Source: UBA7328 sp002471345 (GTDB lineage Bacteria > Bacteroidota > Bacteroidia > Chitinophagales > Saprospiraceae). From it: a stretch of 64,000 nt of DNA. The stretch covers positions 16,722 through 80,721 of the forward strand of contig CAXGOB010000012.1 in the NCBI GenBank assembly GCA_964011275.1, in the 5' to 3' direction. Both the position numbers and the translations under genes were made by a program. How positions within the stretch are numbered: position 1 is the stretch's first letter; each line of letters begins with the position of its first letter. Under the pieces are notes generated by a model. That model made no database searches. It saw only the letters and a program-made list of their open reading frames with translations, and was not told the DNA's origin. Of the stretch, positions 26,994-35,947 are shown piece by piece.

Positions 26994-27641
26994 ATGATCA
27001 AGATATTAATCGTAGACGACCACAAGATGTTTGTAGAAGGCTTAGAGTCGATTCTAGCCCGAGAAGAAGACATTAAAATCGTGCACAAATGCTATGAAGG
27101 AAAAGATGTCTTTAATATGACTCTTTTAGAGAGCGTAGATGTTATCCTTCTAGATATCAACCTTCCGGATATTACGGGAATTGAAATCTCTAAGAGAATC
27201 CTTAAAATGAAGGAAGATCTGAAGATACTAGTCCTTTCTATGCATGATGAAGAGAGTTACATCACGGAAGTATTAAAAAGTGGTGCTCTTGGATACATTC
27301 TCAAAAACACTGGTCGGAAAGAACTCATCACTGCCATCAGAACAATAGCTACTGGCAGAACATATTTTAGTCAAAGTATCACCAATACTATTATGAACAG
27401 TCTAATGGATAGCAGTAAAAAACCTAAAGAACAGGAAGTTCAAGCTCCTAAGATCACGCGTAGAGAAAAGGAAGTTTTAGATTTAATTTTAGAGGAAAAC
27501 ACTAATCAAGAGATAGCAAATACACTTTTCATTAGTCTTAAAACGGTGGAAGCGCATAGAAGCAGTCTGCTCTCTAAACTCAATGCAAGAAATACAGCAG
27601 GATTAGTAAAAAAGGCTATTGCTCATAAACTTACGGCGTAG
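26994..27641 (+). CDS. NarL/FixJ-family response regulator
   Basis: 215 residues. The receiver domain begins KILIVDDHKMFVEGLESIL, with the phospho-acceptor Asp54 in VILLDINLPDITG, Ser/Thr in LVLSMHDEES and Lys in YILKNTG. The output domain at 150-213 is a LuxR HTH: ITRREKEVLDLILEENTNQEIANTLFISLKTVEAHRSSLLSKL. The cognate kinase is the HisKA_3 protein encoded divergently to its left. The shared 218-bp gap may hold a site for autoregulation. Target genes are unknown. Confidence 0.92.
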   Translation: MIKILIVDDHKMFVEGLESILAREEDIKIVHKCYEGKDVFNMTLLESVDVILLDINLPDITGIEISKRILKMKEDLKILVLSMHDEESYITEVLKSGALGYILKNTGRKELITAIRTIATGRTYFSQSITNTIMNSLMDSSKKPKEQEVQAPKITRREKEVLDLILEENTNQEIANTLFISLKTVEAHRSSLLSKLNARNTAGLVKKAIAHKLTA

Positions 27642-27697
27642 ATTTAACCTAGAAGATTCCTATCTTGTATTCGCAATTTTAAGCTAAAAGCTGATAC

Positions 27698-28219
27698 ATG
27701 AAAGAGTTTCTCAGTTTCTATTGTCAATATAACATCTGGGCTAATCAAAAATTAGCAGACTTCTTCCAAAACAAACCAGAGGAACAGCTTTCTTCATTTA
27801 TTGAAAATAGTTTTCCATCAATACGAAAAACTGTCTTACATATCTTAAGTGCAGAGCGCAGCTGGTTGTCCAGAATGCAGCAAGACAATACTTATAACAA
27901 AAGTGTGAAGGACGAATTTCAATCAACTTCTCAAGCATTTGATTCTCTTGTTAAATGCTCTAATAAATTCAAATTATTTGTCAATGACCAAAATGAATAT
28001 TTTCTAGAAAGCCCTCTCAAGTACAATACTTGGGATGGCACTTCCTGGGAGATGCAACCTAAAACAATGATCCATCACTGCATGAATCACTCGACATACC
28101 ATAGAGGTCAATTGATCACAATGGCCAGACAATTAGAGTGGAAAGATGATATTCCAAGTACTGATATACTATTCTATTGGAGAGAAAATGCTGAAGGAAA
28201 TTCTTCCAATAGACTTTAA
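27698..28219 (+). CDS. DinB-family protein
   Basis: 173 residues. DinB four-helix pattern with FLSFYCQYNIWANQKLADFF, RKTVLHILSAERSWLSRMQ (first His) and the C-terminal MIHHCMNHSTYHRGQLITMARQL, where HxxxHRGQ carries two metal-ligand His. It is probably a metal-dependent hydrolase/transferase of unknown substrate. It is a second DinB paralog in the window, not close to the one at 20.9 kb. It lies 57 bp after the response regulator and ends exactly where the next, convergent gene ends (28219/28220). Confidence 0.8.
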   Translation: MKEFLSFYCQYNIWANQKLADFFQNKPEEQLSSFIENSFPSIRKTVLHILSAERSWLSRMQQDNTYNKSVKDEFQSTSQAFDSLVKCSNKFKLFVNDQNEYFLESPLKYNTWDGTSWEMQPKTMIHHCMNHSTYHRGQLITMARQLEWKDDIPSTDILFYWRENAEGNSSNRL

Positions 28220-28627
28220 TCAATTCTTTTCTACAAGGGAAATATTCAGCTTAGTGAGTCCATTTACTCTACTACTGAATATCTGATAAATCAAATTCTC
28301 CTTTTCGAAAACTGCAGAGAAAGGAATCATATCTAGCTTACCCCTCTCTCTCATTTTCTTTACAGCTATGGATTCTTTTAAAGTCCATTCGAGGCTTGCC
28401 ATTTCGCTTTCGTAAAATGACCTCAAAGTGCTGTATTCATCAGTTGATTCAAGAAATATTCGAACCCCATCTTTCAAACTTCCTGATGATCTCCCCAGCT
28501 CAATTATAGATGCATTACCATATTGAGGTAGATTTAGAGAAGTATACAATGAAGGATACTCTAATTCCTGCCCATAGGAGGATGTTGAAAAAACAAACGC
28601 TAAACTAAAATACATGAATCTGTTCAT
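28220..28627 (-). CDS. Exported protein of unknown function
   Basis: 135 residues from the ATG at 28627 (MNRFMYFSLAFVFSTSSYGQ signal peptide with a Gln-flanked cleavage site common in Bacteroidota). A longer frame up to 28744 adds a non-signal N-terminus and was not chosen. The mature part is a small mixed protein: YGNASIIELGRSSGSL, VRIFLESTDEYSTLRSFYE, then LEWTLKESIA and a lysine-rich end KLNISLVEKN. I recognise no family. The pattern (short strands, then STLRSFYESEM) resembles small periplasmic domains that bind or sense, but this is only shape. It abuts the DinB stop codon. Confidence 0.55.
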   Translation of the reverse strand: MNRFMYFSLAFVFSTSSYGQELEYPSLYTSLNLPQYGNASIIELGRSSGSLKDGVRIFLESTDEYSTLRSFYESEMASLEWTLKESIAVKKMRERGKLDMIPFSAVFEKENLIYQIFSSRVNGLTKLNISLVEKN

Positions 28628-28871
28628 GACTGAAATTGGGTTTAGTAAAAAGAATCCAAGGTGATGTTCTGGATCTATCTTTTGATTATTTGGGGGAAGG
28701 TCATGTACATAACGCACAGCGATACAGATTCTTACATTCTTCAAAGAAGTATTTTTAATAAAAAAAAGTAATTATTGAGACAAGACCTATAATCTTCTTT
28801 GTTAATCAGTTTAAATCAATATTGGATGCCTTATTTTTATATTGTGATTTAGAAATGGATTAACTTCCAGA

Positions 28872-29849
28872 ATGAAAAATTTGCAAATACTTGTTGGTAT
28901 ATTATTCCTTGGTGCCCTGTTTACAATGTGCACCAAAGACGAAGAGGGACCTCTAATTGATGTTAGGGCAGATTTCAAACCATTTTTAGAAAGTTATATC
29001 CAAGAGGCAGAAAGTAGAGGAGTTAAGGCTGATTTTAGTGAGACCGGTCTATCCATTCAATTCAGACCTGTAGAAGATGAAGAATCAGCAGGTGTATGTT
29101 TTTTAGGTCAATTCAGAATAGAAATAGATCGCTCCGACTGGAACGGTATGGCGCCTCCTGAGAAAGAAGGGTTGATTTTTCATGAATTGGGTCACTGTCA
29201 TCTAGATCGTTCACATTTGAATACATTACTCCCAAATGGAGAGTGGAAAAGTCGTATGAGAGGAGATCCATTTATTGATGATAGACCAGTTACTGTCAAT
29301 AATTCTGGACGAAGAAGAGATTATTATGTTGACGAAATTTTTAATACAAACACTCCTGTCCCCGATTGGGTAAATATCACACAGAGCTATGATTTTATAA
29401 ATGATACCCAAAAACATGTCATCTATGAAAAAATCCCAGATTCCATCTCCTTTAAAGAGAGACTATTTTTACCATCTGGTGCCAATTGGGAGATAGAATT
29501 AGAGATAAATAATTTTGAAACTGAAGAGTTCATTGGAATAAGTTGGGGACAAGACAATAATGAAAAGTCATGGCGCATGGGCTATAGTAGAGAGAATCAA
29601 TTTATAATAACCTCTGGGCAAGATCAATTCGGAACCATTTTTTTTAAAGACGATGTAGACGAGCTCATCAATGACGAATACAACGAGTTGACTGTCAGAC
29701 AGATAGACAATGTATGCTATGTGTTTATTAATCAAAATTTCATTTATTGGTTTGACTACAATAGACAGGTTATTGGTACATTTCAATCTATAGATCGAGG
29801 CTCAATTGATCATTTCAGGAACATTAGAGTAAGCGAATTGATGTTATAA
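28872..29849 (+). CDS. Lipoprotein with HELGHC metallopeptidase-like domain and C-terminal lectin-like domain
   Basis: 325 residues. The lipoprotein signal MKNLQILVGILFLGALFTMC anchors Cys20. The N-terminal domain (to about 155) holds the zinc motif IFHELGHCHLDRSH, that is HExxH with a third His seven residues on, after a WNGMAPPEKEG helix, and ends RRRDYYVDEIFN. It is clearly paralogous to the lipoprotein gene at 51488-51961 in the FecIR operon, but the SIMH Met-turn segment of that paralog is absent here, so activity is less sure. Residues about 165-325 (ANWEIELEINNFETEEFIGISWG ... GTFQSIDRGSIDHFRNIRVSEL) look like a LamG/concanavalin-type jelly roll. The likely place is the cell envelope. 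The substrate is unknown. Confidence 0.65.
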   Translation: MKNLQILVGILFLGALFTMCTKDEEGPLIDVRADFKPFLESYIQEAESRGVKADFSETGLSIQFRPVEDEESAGVCFLGQFRIEIDRSDWNGMAPPEKEGLIFHELGHCHLDRSHLNTLLPNGEWKSRMRGDPFIDDRPVTVNNSGRRRDYYVDEIFNTNTPVPDWVNITQSYDFINDTQKHVIYEKIPDSISFKERLFLPSGANWEIELEINNFETEEFIGISWGQDNNEKSWRMGYSRENQFIITSGQDQFGTIFFKDDVDELINDEYNELTVRQIDNVCYVFINQNFIYWFDYNRQVIGTFQSIDRGSIDHFRNIRVSELML

Positions 29850-30046
29850 TATCTCATAACTCTTTTTTGTGAAATTCATCATTTTTCTAAAGGAGTCTTT
29901 CAGAAAACTTATTGACGCAAGAAAACTTTTGAATACAATTTTCAAATAGTCTCCGACCCAGTTAGCACATTTCAAACACTTTACTAAATTTGCGTTTTTT
30001 AACAGTAAATTATCTTCATTTTTCATTGTTTTAAATCGCATCTCTT

Positions 30047-31510
30047 ATGACTCAAAAGGTAAAATCTCCAGGCTCTCTTCTTCAAGCCTGGCAAGACAAA
30101 GAAAAAAAAGCAATGCAGCTTCTTCAAGAAACTGCATTTTTGAAATTTAATAAATCAGTAGATCTGGTATTGTTTAGAAATGACATTTATGACACAGCAC
30201 CAAGTCAACTAATTCATCTTCACGACAAAGCACTCAATTACTGTGATTCGCCCCTGGACATAGAGTTAAGTTTAGATATTGCCACAGTAATCAATTCAAT
30301 TGCAAACCTTTCTCCATGCAAAGTAGATATTGGAAAAATGGGATTGAGGTGGTTAGATCATAACCGCAGTAATAATCTTGATTCATTTGTAAATGAAGAA
30401 TTACAGCATGCTATAGGAAAAGCCCCTAAGAATGAAGGTGCTAAAGACATTATACTTTACGGGTTTGGAAGAATAGGTCGACTTGTGGCAAGACGTATTA
30501 TTGAATCCACTGGCCAAGGCAATCAACTAATACTAAAAGCCATAGTAATTAGGCCAAAGCTTTCTGACACCTATAAAGAAGCTAAAAAAAGAGCAGCCTT
30601 GTTGTCATCAGATTCAGTGCATGGTGACTTCAGTGGTCAGATAATCGTAGCCTCGGACGGAAAGTCTTTAACTATAAATGGCAATGTGGTTCATTTGATA
30701 TATGCCACGTCTCCTTCAGAAATAGATTATATAAAGTTTGGCATCCACAATGCCATGATTATTGATAATACGGGAGTTTGGAGAGATGATAATGAACTTT
30801 CGCAACACCTAAGACCAGGTGTAGATTCTGTATTACTTACAGCGCCAGGTAAAGGGAAAGTACCTAATATAGTCTATGGTGTAAATCATAATAAATTTGA
30901 CTATTCTAAAGAGAAAATTCTCAGTGCTGCATCATGTACTACTAATGCTATAGTACCAGTACTCAGTGTTCTTCAAAATGAATATGGTATTCTTAATGGA
31001 CATGTAGAGACCATCCATGCTTATACCAATGACCAGAACCTATTAGACAATTTTCACAAAAAAGAAAGAAGAGGAAGAGGTGCTCCTATAAATATGGTGC
31101 TGACTTCTACAGGTGCAGCGAGTGCGGTAAGCAAAGTAATACCAGAATTAGCTGGCAAATTAAGTGGAAATGCCATTAGAGTGCCCACTCCTAATGTATC
31201 TATGGCCATTCTTAACTTGACTCTTGACCAATCTACTAACAGATTTAAATTAGACAGACTTCTTAAAAATATGGCTCTTCATGGAGAATTAGTAGAGCAA
31301 CTTCATTATTCTAGCTCTACTGAATACGTATCAAGTAATGCTATAGGAATGACGACTACATCGGTGGTGGATGCTCCATCTACAATTGTCTCAGAAGATG
31401 GGAAAACAGCAATCATCTATCTGTGGTATGACAATGAATATGGCTATACCTGCCAGGTTGTTAGATTAGCCAAAAAAGCTGCTGGAGTAAATAGACATGT
31501 ATATTTATAA
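30047..31510 (+). CDS. gap: Long-form glyceraldehyde-3-phosphate dehydrogenase
   Basis: 487 residues, longer than the usual 335 because of a helical N-terminal extension of about 130 residues (SLLQAWQDKEKKAMQLLQE ...), a form known in several Bacteroidota and Proteobacteria. The NAD(P)-binding motif is ILYGFGRIGRLVARR (residues 136-150). The catalytic Cys297 is in ILSAASCTTNAIVPVL. Further marks are HAYTNDQNLLDN, RRGRGAPINMVLTSTGAAS and WYDNEYGYTCQVVRLA. It oxidises glyceraldehyde-3-phosphate to 1,3-bisphosphoglycerate, or runs in reverse in gluconeogenesis. It stands alone. The promoter lies within the 197 bp upstream. Confidence 0.92.
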   Translation: MTQKVKSPGSLLQAWQDKEKKAMQLLQETAFLKFNKSVDLVLFRNDIYDTAPSQLIHLHDKALNYCDSPLDIELSLDIATVINSIANLSPCKVDIGKMGLRWLDHNRSNNLDSFVNEELQHAIGKAPKNEGAKDIILYGFGRIGRLVARRIIESTGQGNQLILKAIVIRPKLSDTYKEAKKRAALLSSDSVHGDFSGQIIVASDGKSLTINGNVVHLIYATSPSEIDYIKFGIHNAMIIDNTGVWRDDNELSQHLRPGVDSVLLTAPGKGKVPNIVYGVNHNKFDYSKEKILSAASCTTNAIVPVLSVLQNEYGILNGHVETIHAYTNDQNLLDNFHKKERRGRGAPINMVLTSTGAASAVSKVIPELAGKLSGNAIRVPTPNVSMAILNLTLDQSTNRFKLDRLLKNMALHGELVEQLHYSSSTEYVSSNAIGMTTTSVVDAPSTIVSEDGKTAIIYLWYDNEYGYTCQVVRLAKKAAGVNRHVYL

Positions 31511-31548
31511 TCTATGTTTACTTTCGAAGTCTAAATTGCTCTCCTACT

Positions 31549-31665
31549 ATGAAAGTACTTCTTGTACATTCACATGAAAATCCAATTTCATATTGCAGTG
31601 CAGTGTCACAAACTGAAAGAAAGGATCTAATAGATCAATATATCCAGAAACTTAAATTACTCTAA
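31549..31665 (+). pseudogene. Internally deleted NAD(P)H-quinone oxidoreductase-type flavodoxin gene
   Basis: A 38-codon ORF begins MKVLLVHSHENPISY, the exact look of the first beta-strand and flavin phosphate loop of NQO/KefF-type enzymes (MKVLLVxAHPNPxSF). It ends TERKDLIDQYIQKLKLL, the look of their C-terminal helix (TEERKxxLxxYxxxL). About 150 residues of the normal middle are missing with no frame break. It is probably the product of a single in-frame deletion and not functional. It lies between gap and the MFS gene, 6 bp before the MFS start. Confidence 0.5.
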
Positions 31666-31671
31666 ACCACT

Positions 31672-32829
31672 ATGAACTCATTACAACTAATTCTTAAGGA
31701 TATACGATACTTTGCCCCTGTTTGGACTTTTGCATCCTTGAATATACTTCTGGGTACATGGGTGCTCTATATTCCAAACATCAAGGAAAATTTGGCGCTT
31801 AATGATGCAGAATTGGGTATTGCTCTGTTCTGCTATGCTATGGGTATTTTAGTAATGATTCCTTTCATATCGTCTATAAACAGAAAAGTAGGTGTAGGAA
31901 AATACACAATAATTGGAGTTGTACTTTTCTCACTTGTTTTCATTCTTCCCTTTTGGACGACTACATACATAGAGTTGTGTATATCATTATTCATTGTTGG
32001 CATTTTCTCAGGATCTACAGACATTAGTATGAATGCTTTAGTTTCTGAAGTGGAACGGACCAATAAAGTAAACTTCATGTCCGCGGCACATGGCTTCTTT
32101 AGTCTAGGGGGAGTAATAGGTGCAGGAATAGGAAGCTTCATATTAGTTGGACTGGTTTCTCCTAAAGCTCACATAACCATAGTAGCGACATTCATACTTC
32201 TGACCAATTTGTTTCTTTCAAGGAATTATATCAAGATTAAAGAGTCAGAACATGAATCTTCGGAAACAAAAACTTCAATCCTTGGTTACTCCCCATTAAT
32301 CATTGTTGCATTCATTGCTTTTGCAATAATGGGAAGCGAAGGGGCTATTGAAAATTGGAGTAAACTGTATCTCATAGATGTAGTAAATGTTACTTCTGAA
32401 AAAGTGGCTGGTTATGGTTTTGTGTTTTTTTCTACCACTATGGCCTTAGGTCGATTTTTTGGTGATGGCATTAGTTTGAAGTTTGGCTCAGAGAATACGA
32501 TTATTGGAGGTAGTATTTTAGCGATTGTGTCCTATTTAGGGATTGTATCGGGTGGACTTTACTCTGTTCTTGGAGGATTTGGTCTGTTAGGACTAGGGTT
32601 ATCTGTAATCATACCAGAGCTTTTCAGGATAGCTGGTCAGACTGAAGGAGTATCTCCCTCTGGTGGAATTGCTTTTGTCTCAGGAGTAGGCTTCTTAGGT
32701 TTCCTCATTGGACCTGTAGCCATGGGTTTTATATCCAATCAAATGGGATTGAAAATGAGTTTTATTGCACTTTTAGGAGTGATTATAATTGCAACTTTCT
32801 TGGCTATTCTTAGAAAAGTGATGAAATAG
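31672..32829 (+). CDS. MFS transporter, YbjJ-like
   Basis: 385 residues with 12 hydrophobic segments. The N-terminal half shows the YbjJ-like start WTFASLNILLGTWVLYIPNIKENLALNDAELG and an MFS loop 2-3 pattern ISSINRKVGVGKY. Further marks are GSTDISMNALVSEVER and a helix-rich HGFFSLGGVIGAGIGS. In the C-terminal half GRFFGDGISLKFG repeats the loop 8-9 motif. It has no signal peptide. The YbjJ group is poorly characterised, so the substrate is not known. It lies downstream of the deleted oxidoreductase and ends before a bidirectional terminator. Confidence 0.8.
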   Translation: MNSLQLILKDIRYFAPVWTFASLNILLGTWVLYIPNIKENLALNDAELGIALFCYAMGILVMIPFISSINRKVGVGKYTIIGVVLFSLVFILPFWTTTYIELCISLFIVGIFSGSTDISMNALVSEVERTNKVNFMSAAHGFFSLGGVIGAGIGSFILVGLVSPKAHITIVATFILLTNLFLSRNYIKIKESEHESSETKTSILGYSPLIIVAFIAFAIMGSEGAIENWSKLYLIDVVNVTSEKVAGYGFVFFSTTMALGRFFGDGISLKFGSENTIIGGSILAIVSYLGIVSGGLYSVLGGFGLLGLGLSVIIPELFRIAGQTEGVSPSGGIAFVSGVGFLGFLIGPVAMGFISNQMGLKMSFIALLGVIIIATFLAILRKVMK

Positions 32830-32862
32830 AAAGGCCTCAACGAATTCCTCATTAAGGCCTTT
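32830..32862. terminator. Bidirectional terminator between convergent genes
   Basis: AAAGGCCT (32830-32837) pairs with AGGCCTTT (32855-32862), an 8-bp perfect stem around a 17-nt loop. It sits between the MFS gene (+) and the DUF2807 gene (-), so it may serve both. The U-run is short on both strands. Confidence 0.5.
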
Positions 32863-32890
32863 AATTATATACAATATATTTCCAGAATGT

Positions 32891-33622
32891 CTATCTGTTA
32901 TAGTGGTTAATCTCAGAATCCCCACTTACTTTTTTATGTTCTATAGTACCATTTCCTTTGTATGTAAATTCACTATCCCCTCGTGTAGTTATGTTGATTT
33001 TTCCATTTACTGTCAATCTCGCTTCACTGTCACCATCCAATTTTATATCAAGATCGTTGACCACAAATCGATATCCATCAATCATACTATCAGAATCTGC
33101 ATCAATATCAACAGTATCAGCACTTCCTTCTATCTCTAATTCTGCATCATCATCCATATCTACATCTAGGCTCTTTACAGCAATCGCACCTTTCAAAACT
33201 GCATCATCATCTAGATAGATATTTAAAGAATTAGCACTAATTTTGTTCATTAGTTTTATTTCAGCGTCTCCATCTCCGCTTATAGCAGTCAGTCTTTTTG
33301 CTGTGACATGAGCCACTAATTTCTCATCAGCGCCTTTTTTACTATTTGTGCTATAACTTTTAGTACTCAATTTAAGAATGTCTCCCTCTTTCTCTACTAC
33401 AATGTATTCGTGTAAGTTTTCATTAGCTTCAATTTCCACTTTCTCTTCTGTATTTGACAACTTTATATAGACCACAAAATCATCTGTAGCAGATATTTTG
33501 GTAAAATCCGTAACGTCCCTTGTTTCTTTGGTGATATTAGAAGATAGGTTTATAGTATTACCCCACTGTCCAAATGTTACAGTTGAAAAGGCAAGGAATA
33601 TTAATACAAATGTATTTTTCAT
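32891..33622 (-). CDS. Exported DUF2807 (head GIN domain) protein
   Basis: About 243 residues from the ATG at 33622 (MKNTFVLIFLAFSTVTFGQ signal peptide). A second start two codons earlier (33628) is less likely. The mature part is a right-handed beta-helix-like series of short strands with many Asp: FTKISATDDFVVYIKLSN, VTAKRLTAISGDGDAEIKL, LNIYLDDDAVLKGAI, LDVDMDDDAELEIEGSADT, INITTRGDSEFTYKGNG. This pattern is the DUF2807 putative autotransporter head GIN fold. The product is exported and probably stays periplasmic or envelope-associated. No catalytic site is visible and the role is unknown. Confidence 0.85.
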   Translation of the reverse strand: MKNTFVLIFLAFSTVTFGQWGNTINLSSNITKETRDVTDFTKISATDDFVVYIKLSNTEEKVEIEANENLHEYIVVEKEGDILKLSTKSYSTNSKKGADEKLVAHVTAKRLTAISGDGDAEIKLMNKISANSLNIYLDDDAVLKGAIAVKSLDVDMDDDAELEIEGSADTVDIDADSDSMIDGYRFVVNDLDIKLDGDSEARLTVNGKINITTRGDSEFTYKGNGTIEHKKVSGDSEINHYNR

Positions 33623-33739
33623 GAACAAGTGTTTAGTCTTTATAAATGAATGTTTGTGTATAGCAAAGACCTATATTCTTAATCCTGGGTTGCATATTGA
33701 CAAAAATATTTTATTCCTAAGTCTAAAAGTATTTATGAA

Positions 33740-34222
33740 TTAATCCTGAAATGCCCCACCTCCTTCTGCGCTACTGAATACTCTAATAGCAATTACTTCA
33801 CCTTCTGCCGAAACCTTTTCTCCAGAAAAAACCTTGAAGTTGATGGTCACTTTTCTTCCTTTTATTTCAGTTACACGAGCTCTAATTTCTATAGGAATAG
33901 TGTTTGAAGTTGGAGCGGTATATTTAATAGTCATTGTCCCAGTTGCAAATCTATAAACTGGCTCACTTTCCATAGATCTGCCTTCAGCCTTATAAACCGC
34001 TGCCATTGCAGTACACATGGCATGACAATCTACTAGAGTCGCTAACACACCACCATTAAGAAGCCCTTTCCATCCTTGATACTTTTCTTCAGAATTCCAA
34101 ATACACACAGACTCCTCTCCTTCCCAGTAACTTCTTATTTGTAGCCCTTGGTGATTGTCTTTTCCACATCCATAGCAGATGTTACCAGGCATGTGATCTT
34201 GAAAAATTACACTCTCATTCAT
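33740..34222 (-). CDS. PaaI-family hotdog-fold thioesterase
   Basis: 160 residues. The N-terminal Cys pair in GNICYGCGKDNHQGLQI and the hotdog core helix GLLNGGVLATLVDCHAMCTAMAA, with the conserved Gly-Gly-Asp region before it, mark the PaaI/YbgC-type fold. Beta-strands follow: TMTIKYTAPTSNTIPIEIRARV and KVTINFKVFSGEKVSAEGEVIAI. Proteins of this group hydrolyse aryl- or acyl-CoA thioesters. The first Cys pair is common in the subgroup annotated as PaaI-like thioesterases. It is the last gene of a run of minus-strand genes (rluD-like, luxC-like, nth, this), 45 bp after nth. Confidence 0.8.
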   Translation of the reverse strand: MNESVIFQDHMPGNICYGCGKDNHQGLQIRSYWEGEESVCIWNSEEKYQGWKGLLNGGVLATLVDCHAMCTAMAAVYKAEGRSMESEPVYRFATGTMTIKYTAPTSNTIPIEIRARVTEIKGRKVTINFKVFSGEKVSAEGEVIAIRVFSSAEGGGAFQD

Positions 34223-34267
34223 AATTCAAATATGCTTTTTTATTGAAAAAATACTCCTTTGTCATCG

Positions 34268-34906
34268 TCATTTAAATAGAGTCTTTCTACCATACAATTT
34301 ACAAATGGGGCATTCACTTGGATTATGACCTCGAGCAGGACAGTATTCTCTACCAAAAAAAATGATCTGAAGATGTAGTTTATTCCAAGTTTCTTCTTCA
34401 AATATTCTCTTAAGGTCCTTTTCGGTTTTTTCTACATTCTTTCCTGTAGACAAGTTCCATCTGTAAGCCAATCTATGAATATGTGTGTCTACCGGAAAAG
34501 CTGGCACACCGAAGGCCTGAGACATGACAACTGATGCAGTTTTATGTCCAACACCAGGTAAAGATTCCAATGATTCAAAAGATTGAGGCACCTCACCATT
34601 GTATTCATCAAGAATAATATGAGAAAGGTCAAATATGGCTTTAGATTTTCTTGGTGATAACCCACAAGGTCTTATTATGGCTTTTATTTCATCCACATCC
34701 AATAATATCATATCACTTGGATTGTCCGCTCTTTCAAAGAGATATGGAGTAACTTGATTTACTCTTTTGTCTGTGCATTGTGCAGAAAGAAGAACGGCAA
34801 TGAGCAGAGTGTATGGATCAGAATGATCTAGAGGAATGGGAGTATCTGGATATAGGTCCTCCAATATTTGCCCTATGTGAACTGCCTTTTCCGCTTTAGT
34901 ACTCAT
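34268..34906 (-). CDS. nth: Endonuclease III (DNA glycosylase/AP lyase)
   Basis: 212 residues. The helix-hairpin-helix and active site are clear: LPGVGHKTASVVMSQAFGVPAFPVDTHIHRLAYRW, with catalytic Lys (GHKTAS) and Asp (VDTHIHR). The C-terminal Fe-S region reads REYCPARGHNPSECPICKLYGRKTLF. It shows three Cys, C-x9-C-x2-C, where E. coli Nth has four (x6, x2, x5). The cluster may therefore be absent or bound differently, as in some Bacteroidota homologs. It removes oxidised pyrimidines and cleaves AP sites in base excision repair. It is encoded 6 bp after the LuxC-like gene. Confidence 0.9.
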   Translation of the reverse strand: MSTKAEKAVHIGQILEDLYPDTPIPLDHSDPYTLLIAVLLSAQCTDKRVNQVTPYLFERADNPSDMILLDVDEIKAIIRPCGLSPRKSKAIFDLSHIILDEYNGEVPQSFESLESLPGVGHKTASVVMSQAFGVPAFPVDTHIHRLAYRWNLSTGKNVEKTEKDLKRIFEEETWNKLHLQIIFFGREYCPARGHNPSECPICKLYGRKTLFK

Positions 34907-34912
34907 TATATA

Positions 34913-35935
34913 TCAGAGATTTATTAAAAATTTCATCGTGTCCACATGATCAGCATAATCAGAAAGAGATGGACACTGGCTACCACCAATAGAAACTGTA
35001 TTAATATTCTCAACATCTAGTTCTAGATTGGAACTTACACATTGTATGCTTTCTTTTTGTTCAATTATTGAATCTTTTATCTCTGATAGGTTGTTATATC
35101 TTTCATAGTACAAGCTTGCAATTCTGCTGAAAATGCTTTTTTCTTCTTTCAGAATAATAAATCCATTTGTCAAAAAGTCATCTTGACCCATAAGCCATAT
35201 TGCTTCATTATAAGTAAAATTATTGTTGTACTTATTGTGATTAATAATGTCCTTAAAAGGATAAAAGGCTTCAAAAAGATCATCCAAATTGAAATCTTCT
35301 GGAACAAATATTTTAGAAATATTTCTACATCCTAAACCGAAATAATCAAATACATCAGATCCAAGTCTTTCAAAAACGTCATTATCATCTTCAGACCCAA
35401 GTACTGCGACTGAAACTCTATTTTTCCTTATTACTTTAGGGTATTTTCTAAAATAATATTCAAAATGCTGAGCTGTATTATTGCTACCAGTTGCAATCAC
35501 AGCATCATAATTCGACAATCTATCTGTCGTAGTAATAATCTGTGAGACTTCACTATCGATATCATTCATGATGTCTAATACCAATTTTACTAAAGCATCA
35601 TCCTTAGAAGATGTTTTTATAACAGCATTGTGGCCTGAAATAAATGTACAAAGCAAATCATGGAAGCCTACCATTGGAATATTTCCTGCCAGAACCAAAC
35701 CAATACTCTTTGATTTTACTTTCGACACATCATACTCACTTATCCACCTTACTAATTTATCTTTTTGTAAAAATTCACTAGATATTGCATTTATGGCTTT
35801 CTTCGAATTTTCAGGTACAAACCATTGATTCTCATGATGGGCCTTTGTGATAGCCATTTCCACAGTTTGATTATTAAAATCAGTGAGGCGAGTACCAAGT
35901 TCTGCCAATAAACCCAACCTATCTTCTAATGTCAT
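34913..35935 (-). CDS. Acyl-CoA reductase, LuxC-like
   Basis: 340 residues. The LuxC fold shows in SIGLVLAGNIPMVGFHDLLCTFISGHNAVIKTSSKDD (nucleotide-binding region), DAVIATGSNNTAQHFEYYF, RKNRVSVAVLGSEDDNDVF and the catalytic Cys in FDYFGLGCRNISKIFVPED. LuxC-like reductases turn acyl-CoA or acyl thioesters into aldehydes. In Bacteroidota the gene is widely conserved without bioluminescence, and its product is unknown. Here it lies between an RluD-type gene (13 bp) and nth (6 bp), an apparent operon. Confidence 0.85.
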   Translation of the reverse strand: MTLEDRLGLLAELGTRLTDFNNQTVEMAITKAHHENQWFVPENSKKAINAISSEFLQKDKLVRWISEYDVSKVKSKSIGLVLAGNIPMVGFHDLLCTFISGHNAVIKTSSKDDALVKLVLDIMNDIDSEVSQIITTTDRLSNYDAVIATGSNNTAQHFEYYFRKYPKVIRKNRVSVAVLGSEDDNDVFERLGSDVFDYFGLGCRNISKIFVPEDFNLDDLFEAFYPFKDIINHNKYNNNFTYNEAIWLMGQDDFLTNGFIILKEEKSIFSRIASLYYERYNNLSEIKDSIIEQKESIQCVSSNLELDVENINTVSIGGSQCPSLSDYADHVDTMKFLINL

Positions 35936-35947
35936 AATGATATTCTC

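Noticed and set aside
29844..30041. 65-residue minus-strand ORF before gap
   Set aside because: Basic AT-rich frame in the gap promoter region, without signal, motif or context.
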